64,000 nt of DNA from Polaromonas sp. (GTDB taxonomy: Bacteria; Pseudomonadota; Gammaproteobacteria; Burkholderiales; Burkholderiaceae_C), in the NCBI GenBank assembly GCA_030654695.1, contig JAURWY010000034.1, positions 248,001 to 312,000 of the forward strand, written 5' to 3'. Position numbers and translations under genes: made by a program. Of the stretch, positions 46,893-53,403 are shown one piece after another (the stretch's first letter is position 1; every line of letters starts with the position of its first letter). Under the pieces are notes generated by a model. It did not search any database. It saw only the letters and a program-made list of their open reading frames with translations, and was not told the DNA's origin.

Positions 46893-47864
46893 TCAGCGGT
46901 TTTCGATCACAGTGTTCTCAAGGCGACCAATTTTGTCAATCTCACAGATCACACGATCGCCGTCTTTGAGGTAACCCTTAGCCGGGACCATTCCATCGGT
47001 GCCGCTCCATCGGCCGCCTAGCTCTGTATCAGTAGACCAAGCTGTGCCGCTGGGTGTGCCGGTGATGATGACCATGCCAGGCCGTAGCGTCACGTTGACC
47101 GAGAAAAAATGAACTAACTCGGCAACACTCCAAATCATCTGAGACGTACTGCTGATTTGGCGAAGTTCACCGTTGACCCAAGAGCGCACCATCAGGTTTT
47201 GTGGGTCGCCAAGTTCGTCGGCGGTCGTAATGCAAGGCCCAAGAGGTGCGCTAGAGTCAAAAAACTTGCCCCGACCCAGTTCATACCAAAAGCTACCGTC
47301 AGGGCGGCTACGCACCTGACGGTCTCGCGCGGTGACGTCGTTGACAATGGTGTACCCGAACACATGTTCAAGCGCTCGCTCCTTCGGAATATGTCGGCCT
47401 GGTTTGCCAATAACAACTGCCAATTCCACCTCACCATCAAGCTTCTGAGTCAGAACCCGATCAAGAACGATGTTTGCTCCAGGGCCGACCACACAATCGC
47501 CAGTCTTGATGAAAAACTCAGGCTCCTTGCCGCTGATATCAGCGTTGGCTTTTTCGGCGTTGTGGCTCAGATAGTTGCTTCCCGAACAAAGGATGGAGCT
47601 TGGGATCATTGGCGCCAAAAGATGCACTTGTGCGCTCGGTATGCGGCCGACACCGCTCTCTATGCTGTTTGCGACGGCCTGCTCAAAGCCGGGGCGTAAC
47701 ACCTGCCAGTGCTCAATGACCGAAATGGTGTTGCCCAGGTGAACGGCAGCTTCGTGCGTGAATGCGGGATTAGCTTGGTGCGAGGCCAGCACATCGACAA
47801 CGAAGTCGTTATCGAGCACGCCCACGCGAGGGCCAAAAAATGACTGAAAATTAATGATTTGCAT
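46893..47864 (-). CDS. Fumarylacetoacetate hydrolase (FAH) family protein
   Basis: A 323-residue metal-dependent hydrolase or isomerase. The FAH core is seen in PEFFIKTGDCVVGPGANIVL, the metal ligands in LDGEVELAVVIGKPGRHIP (Glu pair) and GYTIVNDVTARDRQ, plus PGMVIITGTPSGTAW. Substrates in the family are acylpyruvates, fumarylacetoacetate and homoprotocatechuate derivatives. ATG 47864. It lies 32 bases downstream of a TctC-type binding protein gene on the same strand, which suggests uptake and breakdown of one carboxylate, now isolated from the rest of a pathway. Confidence 0.87.
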   Translation of the reverse strand: MQIINFQSFFGPRVGVLDNDFVVDVLASHQANPAFTHEAAVHLGNTISVIEHWQVLRPGFEQAVANSIESGVGRIPSAQVHLLAPMIPSSILCSGSNYLSHNAEKANADISGKEPEFFIKTGDCVVGPGANIVLDRVLTQKLDGEVELAVVIGKPGRHIPKERALEHVFGYTIVNDVTARDRQVRSRPDGSFWYELGRGKFFDSSAPLGPCITTADELGDPQNLMVRSWVNGELRQISSTSQMIWSVAELVHFFSVNVTLRPGMVIITGTPSGTAWSTDTELGGRWSGTDGMVPAKGYLKDGDRVICEIDKIGRLENTVIENR

Positions 47865-47896
47865 AAAAGGGGACCGGTTGGATAAAGAAACTCAGA

Positions 47897-48871
47897 TCAC
47901 TCGATTTTGCCCATCTTGGTCAGCACCGCATCCAGCCTTCGCGTGTCAACCTGCAAAAAACGTGCAAAGTCCTCACTGTCCAAATACTGAATGGGCGTGC
48001 GTTGTGCGGCCATAGCTTGTATGAATGCGGGGTGCCCCGAACCCTCTTTGACCGCCGCACGCAAGCGATTAACGACCGCATCGGGCGTTCCCACCGGGGC
48101 GAAGACGCCTGTCCAAAGATAAAACTCGCCGTCATGTCCTAATTCGCGCGCTGTGGGCACATCAGGTTGCGAGGGAATACGGTCTCGGCTCATAGCCGTT
48201 AATAAGCGCAGTTTGCCTGATGCAATATGCGCTGCAATGGCACCGGGTGTTTGCATGGTGGCATCAACTTGACCAGCCAATAAAGCTTGAATTTGTTGGC
48301 CACCGCCGCTAAAAGGAGCGTGGATCATCTGCAATCCAGCCGCATTCGCCAGAATTTCCATGGCCACGTGCGTGGTGCCATAAATGCCAGACGAACTGTA
48401 TGACACCTTGCCAGGCTGGGCTTTTACGTCGCGTATGAAGTCAGCCAAGGTATTCCATTTGCTGTCAGCGCGTACCGCTAGAACCGTAGGATCGGCAGTC
48501 AAGCGTGCAATAGGCTTGAACTGATCCATTTGAAAAGTTGCAGCTCGGCCACTGATGCGATCAGAAATTGGAATGGTAATGATGCTGGGCAAGGCCATCA
48601 TCAAGGTGTAGCCATCGGGCCTTGCCTTGGCTGTGGCTGACATGCCGATAGCCCCTCCGGCCCCACCGCGGTTGTCAATCACAATGTTGTGACCTAGGTT
48701 GACAGCCATCCCAATGGCCAAAGGGCGAGCGGTGATATCGGAAACGCCCCCAGGGGTGAAGGGGACGATCATTGATATTGGACGATCCGGAAACCCCTGC
48801 GCCTGCACAGTGGCGCCAACGAAGAATGCCAGCAAGCTGAGACTAGTTTGAACGCAGCGAATAAACTTCAT
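47897..48871 (-). CDS. Tripartite tricarboxylate transporter substrate-binding protein (Bug/TctC family)
   Basis: A 324-residue periplasmic solute-binding protein from ATG 48871. The signal peptide is FIRCVQTSLSLLAFFVGATVQAQG-like (residues 3-26). Bug-family signatures are FPDRPISMIVPFTPGGVSDI, NRGGAGGAIGMSATAKARPD GY, GKVSYSSSGIYGTTHVAMEI and LAGQVDATMQTPGAIAAHI. No TctA or TctB membrane partner is present, which is common for orphan Bug proteins in Burkholderiales. Probably cotranscribed with the FAH gene. Confidence 0.9.
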   Translation of the reverse strand: MKFIRCVQTSLSLLAFFVGATVQAQGFPDRPISMIVPFTPGGVSDITARPLAIGMAVNLGHNIVIDNRGGAGGAIGMSATAKARPDGYTLMMALPSIITIPISDRISGRAATFQMDQFKPIARLTADPTVLAVRADSKWNTLADFIRDVKAQPGKVSYSSSGIYGTTHVAMEILANAAGLQMIHAPFSGGGQQIQALLAGQVDATMQTPGAIAAHIASGKLRLLTAMSRDRIPSQPDVPTARELGHDGEFYLWTGVFAPVGTPDAVVNRLRAAVKEGSGHPAFIQAMAAQRTPIQYLDSEDFARFLQVDTRRLDAVLTKMGKIE

Positions 48872-48998
48872 TGTCAACTCCCTTGTGGAAAAAGATATTT
48901 TTCGATTTTGATCCAACTTTGTTCAATGCTGCCACCGGGGAAACCCCTTGAAAATGTGCTTATGCTGAAGGTGGATTGCCCCAAAAATGCGCTTGCCG

Positions 48999-49298
48999 TC
49001 AGTTCAGAAAATCCCTGCTCTGAATATCGCGGGCATGGTGCAAAACTCGGACGACGATGACGCCTGACTCTTCAGGGATGTAGTACAGGTTGTACGAGGT
49101 CGATGTCGGCCAACACCTGATGTCCGCGCTTAACTCAGGACGTGCTCTACCCATCAATGGCTGCAAGGCCAGTGTCTGGGCTTCTTTCTCGATGACATCC
49201 AAAACATGGTCAGCAGCCTCGAAGCTTTGCTCCGAAATAAACGACCACGTTTCCAGAAGGTCAGTCTGCGCACTACGGGCAAAAAATACCGATGCCAT
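48999..49298 (-). CDS. parE: ParE/RelE-family toxin
   Basis: A 99-residue toxin from ATG 49298 (the track includes an extra TTG codon). The fold signature is FFARSAQTDLLETWSFISEQ, AQTLALQPLMGRARPELSAD and SYNLYYIPEESGVIVVRVLHHARD. ParE members poison gyrase, RelE members cut mRNA; this one resembles ParE more. Its ATG overlaps the antitoxin stop (TGATG). Second toxin-antitoxin module of the island. Confidence 0.87.
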   Translation of the reverse strand: MASVFFARSAQTDLLETWSFISEQSFEAADHVLDVIEKEAQTLALQPLMGRARPELSADIRCWPTSTSYNLYYIPEESGVIVVRVLHHARDIQSRDFLN

Positions 49299-49561
49299 CA
49301 AGACGTTTTCTTAAGCGCACGGCCTTGGGACTTGATGGCGGCCATGTCCATTTTGCTGACGTGACCAGCGTTCACATCGGCCATGCCTTGAGCGATGTCG
49401 GCCCTGATGGCGGCCAGACTGGATTGCTGCACTGATTGGTAAGCCTCGAACAGCCGCAGTGCTTCGCGGATGACTTCACTGGCCGAGCCATAAAGACCCG
49501 ATGCAACATGCTGGCGCACCCGCGCTTCAAGCTCCATCGGCAAAGATACGTTTAAAGCCAT
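49298..49561 (-). CDS. parD: ParD-family antitoxin
   Basis: An 87-residue ribbon-helix-helix protein from ATG 49561 (MALNVSLPMELEARVRQHV). GLYGSASEVIREALRLFEAY is the conserved RHH helix pair; the C-terminal part (IRADIAQGMADVNAGHVSKM) wraps the toxin. The 29 extra residues of the track ORF are not needed. The stop codon overlaps the toxin start by one base. Confidence 0.88.
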   Translation of the reverse strand: MALNVSLPMELEARVRQHVASGLYGSASEVIREALRLFEAYQSVQQSSLAAIRADIAQGMADVNAGHVSKMDMAAIKSQGRALKKTS

Positions 49562-49654
49562 AAAACCTCCATGAGTGGCAAAGATTGCCATCTTATGGCA
49601 TTTATCTACTTGCAGCGATGCCGTTCTGGAATTCACCACAACACTCAAGCGTAT

Positions 49655-49717
49655 TCAGCAAAGTCCTAGCGCTAGACCAGCTGAACCAGCATTGACCATT
49701 GAAACCATCGGCAAGTC
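49655..49717 (-). pseudogene. Second integrase C-terminal scrap at the IS66 left end
   Basis: On the minus strand DLPMVSMVNAGSAGLALGLC then TGA. The LPMVSMV part equals the tail of the integrase remnant at 46.6 kb, and ACCATTGA(A/G)ACCATCGGCAAG is shared in the DNA. The first base of the IS66 element follows at 49718, so the element appears to interrupt this copy. Too short to judge further. Confidence 0.55.
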
Positions 49718-49775
49718 GTAACTGTCCGCGAATCCCCATATTGCGCGGATGCGCGATGTTGGTTAGGCCGGCCGA

Positions 49776-50267
49776 TTAAATGTTGATGACGCGCTGAAGT
49801 AGCGCGAAGGAAACGCGCCACTCATGGCGATCCTCGCAGACGATGGATGCCGTTTTCTGGTTAATCCGTGCGATCTTGCCGAACTTCCTGATCAGATCGC
49901 GTCCTTCAAAGCTCACCGTGTCGCCGACTGCAAAGTCTTCTCTGCGTGGCAGAACTTCTTTGGGCGGCGGTGGAATCTTTGCGCAGGAGTCCAGTGCAAC
50001 GGCGGCATAGGGAACTCGTCTGTACTTGCCGTCGTGCGAGGCTTGAATCATGAGTTGGTCTGGCTTGAACTCGATGACCTTGGCGGTGCGCATGCAGTTG
50101 TCGCGCACGTCCCAATATTGAACCGCCTGGCCGACGTGCAATTGCTGGCGAATGGCAATGATGCGCGCAGGCTGCATGAGCAAATGCGCCACTGCGGTTT
50201 GCAGTTGCAGCAGCTCCAAGTCGCTGGCCTGGGTAGCTAGAGTAGACATCAGGTTATGCCAGTCCAT
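49776..50267 (-). CDS. IS66 accessory protein of unknown function
   Basis: A 163-residue protein from ATG 50267 (MDWHNLMSTLATQASDLELL). I see an N-terminal helical segment, then two SH3-like or Tudor-like beta segments (LHVGQAVQYWDVRDNCMRTA, REDFAVGDTVSFEGRDLIRK with GKIARINQKTASIVCEDRHE). It lies inside the IS66 ends, 42 bases downstream of tnpC, so it travels with the element. Such extra ORFs occur in some IS66 elements but their role is not known. The beta segments resemble nucleic acid-binding KOW-like folds; that is inference. Confidence 0.65.
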   Translation of the reverse strand: MDWHNLMSTLATQASDLELLQLQTAVAHLLMQPARIIAIRQQLHVGQAVQYWDVRDNCMRTAKVIEFKPDQLMIQASHDGKYRRVPYAAVALDSCAKIPPPPKEVLPRREDFAVGDTVSFEGRDLIRKFGKIARINQKTASIVCEDRHEWRVSFALLQRVINI

Positions 50268-50309
50268 AGATTTGCCTCGTCGCCCTTTCTCGCCCCCTTG
50301 CACGGGCTG

Positions 50310-51848
50310 TCAAATTTGAGTGATAGATTGCCGCTTCCAGTTGAATGGCAACAAGTCGGCAAGTTTAGTCACGGGTTGATTGGGCAGGCGCTTGAGCACA
50401 TCGCTAAGCCAAGCATAGGGCTCCACCCCATTGAGCCGGCAGGTACCGATGAGCGAATACATGGTGGCGGCCACGTGGCCACCTCGCTCAGCACCTAGGA
50501 ATAGCCACGCTCGCCTGCCGACGGCAACCGGACGTATGGCGGCCTCGATCAGGTTGTTATCGGGCATGAGGATTCCGTCTTCGGTGTACCGAGTCAACGT
50601 CGCCCATTGCCGTAAGGCATAGCCAAAGGCTTGTCCCAATTCGCTGCGCGCCGGAATGCCGGGGGCATGGCCTGCAAGCCACGCATGGAACTGATTAAGC
50701 ACGGGGCGCGACTGGGTCTGCCGGGTCAGCAGCTTCTGGTCGGGCGGGTGGTCTTTGATGTGGGACTCGATCTCGTAGAGCTTGGCAATCCAGGCCAGCG
50801 CCTGCGCGGCCAGCCCTTGTGGGTTGGGGTCTTTGCGGGCCACCTCAAAGAAATGCCGTCTTGTGTGAGCCATACAACCGACGGCTACGATGGCACCCGA
50901 TTTGAGCAAGGCGTCATAGCCCGAATAGGCGTCGATTTGCAAGTAACCGCGGTAATCCTTCAAGAACCGCTGCGGATGGATCCCCTGACGTGTCCTCGTA
51001 AATTCAAAGACAACCGAGGGCGGGTGCACCGCCCACTGGCCTTGGCCATCTTGGCGCTGACCGGCGCCCAGATAGGCCCACAGTCTGCTGGTGTGTGTCG
51101 TGGCCTTGCTTGCATCGCGCAATTGCACAGTCGTGTCGTCGCTATGCAAGCGAGGCGCTGACAAGGTGTGCGCAATCAGCGGTGCCAGCAGGACACTCAA
51201 CAGCTCAGCGCTGGCGAGTTTCCAATCAGTCAAGGTGGAGCGCGGCACGTCAAAGCCGTGGCGACCCAAAATCATGGACTGGCGGTTCAACGGCACGTGG
51301 TCTGCGTAGGTGGCCGTCAGTATCTGTGCCAACAAGCTGGCATCCGCATTGCTCTTTGGCAATGGAGATGGCTGTGCATAGGCCGTACGCACCGTGCTCT
51401 GGCCGTCTTTGGTGCAGGCATACTTGATGCGAACGTGCTCCAGCACGAGCAAGCGCGCGGGTATGTATTGCAGGGTTTCGCTCAACTCCTCGCCGAGGGG
51501 TTTGACGCTATCGAATTGGGCCACCTGCTGCGCATCTAGGTGGTATTCAATGCGTTGGCGTGGCAGGTCCTTTGGCAATGCCGGGCGGCCCTGGCGATGG
51601 CGCTCGTAAGAGACCTTTTGTTTGACGACGGGCGGCAGAGGTAAATTGAGTATCTCGGCGAAGAGTTCGGACTGTGCGCTCAGGCGCTCACTGCTGGCGC
51701 CAAACTGGGCGTGACGCAGCTTCAATATCTGCTGGTGCATGGCCTCAACGGCGGCGCTGTATTGTGCATGCAGCTTGACCAGGAGCGCCTTCAAAACGGC
51801 ACAATCATCAGGCAGTGTGTCAACGTTCAAAGGGGCCAAGGCGAGCAT
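50310..51848 (-). CDS. tnpC: IS66 transposase TnpC
   Basis: A 512-residue DDE-type transposase. The N-terminal coiled coil and zinc-like region (HAQYSAAVEAMHQQILKLRH) is followed by the IS66 core: PRLHSDDTTVQLRDASKATT, YLQIDAYSGYDALLKSGAIV, and NLIEAAIRPVAVGRRAWLFL containing the Glu. C-terminal IS66 domain: GAERGGHVAATMYSLIGTCR. ATG 51848. Intact, so the element may still be mobile with TnpA and TnpB. Confidence 0.93.
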   Translation of the reverse strand: MLALAPLNVDTLPDDCAVLKALLVKLHAQYSAAVEAMHQQILKLRHAQFGASSERLSAQSELFAEILNLPLPPVVKQKVSYERHRQGRPALPKDLPRQRIEYHLDAQQVAQFDSVKPLGEELSETLQYIPARLLVLEHVRIKYACTKDGQSTVRTAYAQPSPLPKSNADASLLAQILTATYADHVPLNRQSMILGRHGFDVPRSTLTDWKLASAELLSVLLAPLIAHTLSAPRLHSDDTTVQLRDASKATTHTSRLWAYLGAGQRQDGQGQWAVHPPSVVFEFTRTRQGIHPQRFLKDYRGYLQIDAYSGYDALLKSGAIVAVGCMAHTRRHFFEVARKDPNPQGLAAQALAWIAKLYEIESHIKDHPPDQKLLTRQTQSRPVLNQFHAWLAGHAPGIPARSELGQAFGYALRQWATLTRYTEDGILMPDNNLIEAAIRPVAVGRRAWLFLGAERGGHVAATMYSLIGTCRLNGVEPYAWLSDVLKRLPNQPVTKLADLLPFNWKRQSITQI

Positions 51849-51960
51849 CTTTAGTTAACGTTTCTAGAGCTCAAGCGTTGACAAAATGACGGCCAAAAAG
51901 GCGTAAAAATCGCAATAAAAATGCCTGAATAACGGGCAAAAAAATAGCCCGCCTTGCGCT

Positions 51961-52305
51961 TTAGCTGACGCGCGTCGCACTCACAGTTTTGAAGCTACTT
52001 TGAGCGATCGGCATGCCCTCCAGCCAAGCTGATAACTGCGCCATGTTCAGGCCTGCCTTGGCAATTTCACCGGGGCGTGCAAAGCGTGCGCCTTCGAGCC
52101 GTTTGTACCAAAGGGCAAAGCCGGTTCGGTCCCAGTAAAGGATCTTGACGCGGATGCGGTGGCGGCACAAAAAAACAAAAAGATGACCTGATAGTGGGTT
52201 GGCGCTGAACAGCGGCTCTACCAGCACAGCTAGGGCGTCAATCGATTTACGCATGTCCACCGGATGCTCGCAGATCCACGCGCAAGTGTTGGAGTTCACC
52301 AGCAT
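51961..52305 (-). CDS. tnpB: IS66 Orf2 protein TnpB
   Basis: A 114-residue protein from ATG 52305 (MLVNSNTCAWICEHPVDMRK). Standard IS66 Orf2 landmarks: PVDMRKSIDALAVLVEP, GHLFVFLCRHRIRVKILYWD, TGFALWYKRLEGARFA. TnpB is required for transposition of IS66 elements in the cases studied. Eight bases separate it from tnpA. Confidence 0.92.
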   Translation of the reverse strand: MLVNSNTCAWICEHPVDMRKSIDALAVLVEPLFSANPLSGHLFVFLCRHRIRVKILYWDRTGFALWYKRLEGARFARPGEIAKAGLNMAQLSAWLEGMPIAQSSFKTVSATRVS

Positions 52306-52313
52306 CGGCAAGC

Positions 52314-52778
52314 CTAACGAAATCCGCCGCCGCTCAGGCGCTCGGTGATGATTCGCATGACACGGTCAGCATAGTGGCCCGTGAGCGCCACATCAACGCC
52401 ACCGAGTTTGATGGACAGCTTGGCGTCACGGCCCTGGTGCTCGGCATCCGTTCGCGCAGAGAATTGTGGCGACTCTTTTGCAGGGCTGGCCTGCGTTGCG
52501 CTCAATGGCACAGCCAAGAAGCCTGGCAGCGACTGGATCTCAGATTGCACCTCTTGGTGCGGTGTCGGCAAGCTGCTGTGCAACTGCTGCCTCAACACCT
52601 TGCGCCATTTGAAGAAGGTGGCCTTGGCAAGCCCGCGCTCCAGACAAAACTGACTCAGGCTAAGGCCTGAACTTTCGTGGTCACGCACAGCCTGCCGCCA
52701 GAATTCTTCACCGTGTCGGGTCAGTGGTGCGCTGTTGCTGCGTTGCGCCACTTCTAAAAAGTTGGGGGTTGGTTCCAT
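52314..52778 (-). CDS. tnpA: IS66 Orf1 protein TnpA
   Basis: A 154-residue protein from ATG 52778 (MEPTPNFLEVAQRSNSAPLT). An N-terminal helix-turn-helix (FWRQAVRDHESSGLSLSQFC, ERGLAKATFFKWRKVLRQQL) recognises transposon DNA; a Gln/Pro/Ser linker leads to a C-terminal IKLGGVDVALTGHYADRVMR. Its upstream end is 59 bases inside the right terminal repeat. Confidence 0.9.
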   Translation of the reverse strand: MEPTPNFLEVAQRSNSAPLTRHGEEFWRQAVRDHESSGLSLSQFCLERGLAKATFFKWRKVLRQQLHSSLPTPHQEVQSEIQSLPGFLAVPLSATQASPAKESPQFSARTDAEHQGRDAKLSIKLGGVDVALTGHYADRVMRIITERLSGGGFR

Positions 52779-52837
52779 ACGGCTTAGGATGCCTGCGATC
52801 AACTACCTCCGCAATATGGGGATTCGCGGACAGTTAC

Positions 52838-53226
52838 ATCGTGACGGGCACGCCGTTCTACGCCATCGGCACGGTGTTGCGCATGTATTTCGGCAGACTG
52901 CGTGGCTCTGTGCGGCCTTGGCTTATGGATTGGTGACCGGATCTCATCACCCCTGCCCTTACCTTAACGCTCGAGGTGGGTGTGGTCCGGCTTTTCGATC
53001 TAGCGATAAGCTCCGATGGTTTTTTTGCACTTAACAAGCTGCCGTGCAAAAAATATCGGATTGAAGAAGGAAGAGCTGATCCAACTGCTAAAAAACGAGA
53101 CTGTCTTCAACGTGCTTTTTCACACTTTTTTCACACTCGCCTAAATAATCAACACTTGTCCACCACACTTCAGAAACCAAAAAACCCCGTAAGCTGTTGA
53201 AAATCAACGACTTACGAGGTTTTATA
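52838..53226. other. Right end of the island between IS66 and tRNA-Val
   Basis: About 390 bases without a convincing gene. The first 21 bases match 17 of 21 positions of the corresponding integrase segment at 46.67 kb, suggesting that IS66 sits in an integrase relic. A plus-strand frame ends VLRMYFGRLRGSVRPWLMDW at 52936 and could be the C-terminal scrap of some gene; I do not recognise it. A terminator for tRNA-Val lies at 53181-53219. Confidence 0.5.
53181..53219 (-). terminator. Terminator downstream of tRNA-Val
   Basis: On the minus strand CCTCGTAAG pairs with CTTACGGGG and an inner stem (GTTGA with TCAAC) closes the loop; six Ts follow. It is supplied by island DNA rather than the original terminator at 45.27 kb. 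Confidence 0.85.
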
Positions 53227-53258
53227 TTTGGTAGGCGCGAATGGACTCGAACCATCGA
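53227..53258 (-). repeat. attR-like repeat within the 3' end of tRNA-Val
   Basis: The 32 bases covering the T-arm and acceptor 3' side of the intact tRNA-Val, including its CCA, matched by 45310-45341 with one difference. The intact tRNA is on this side, so the inserted DNA restored the gene. Confidence 0.8.
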
Positions 53259-53305
53259 CCCCCACCATGTCAAGGTGGTGCTCTAACCAGCTGAGCTACG
53301 CGCCT
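53229..53305 (-). tRNA. tRNA-Val (anticodon GAC)
   Basis: Minus strand, 77 bases including encoded CCA. Acceptor stem AGGCGCG pairs with CGCGCCT; D-arm GCTCAGCTGGTTAGAGC; anticodon stem CCACC/GGTGG around TTGACAT gives anticodon GAC; T-arm GGTTCGAGTCC. It lies just downstream of relA on the same strand. Confidence 0.97.
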
Positions 53306-53403
53306 GTACTGTTCGATCTAGTCATTGTAGCAGTCAGAAACATCGATTCTGGACAGGCATCTAAAAATTGACGTGGAAACATTCCTACAACTTAAAAGCG
53401 GGC

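Larger units (their letters stand above)
49718..52837. mobile_element. IS66-family insertion sequence, about 3.1 kb
   Basis: Terminal inverted repeats begin GTAACTGTCCGCGAATCCCC and are identical over 28 bases at both ends (49718 onward and 52837 backward). Four genes on the minus strand: tnpA, tnpB, tnpC and an accessory orf. The eight bases outside the ends (GGCAAGTC and ATCGTGAC) are not a target duplication, so the element may have entered by a recombination or lost the duplication. All reading frames are intact. Confidence 0.92.

Noticed and set aside
52735-53034. 99-residue plus-strand ORF across the IS66 right end
   Set aside because: It crosses the inverted repeat and the opposite-strand tnpA; at most its last 30 codons could be a gene scrap.
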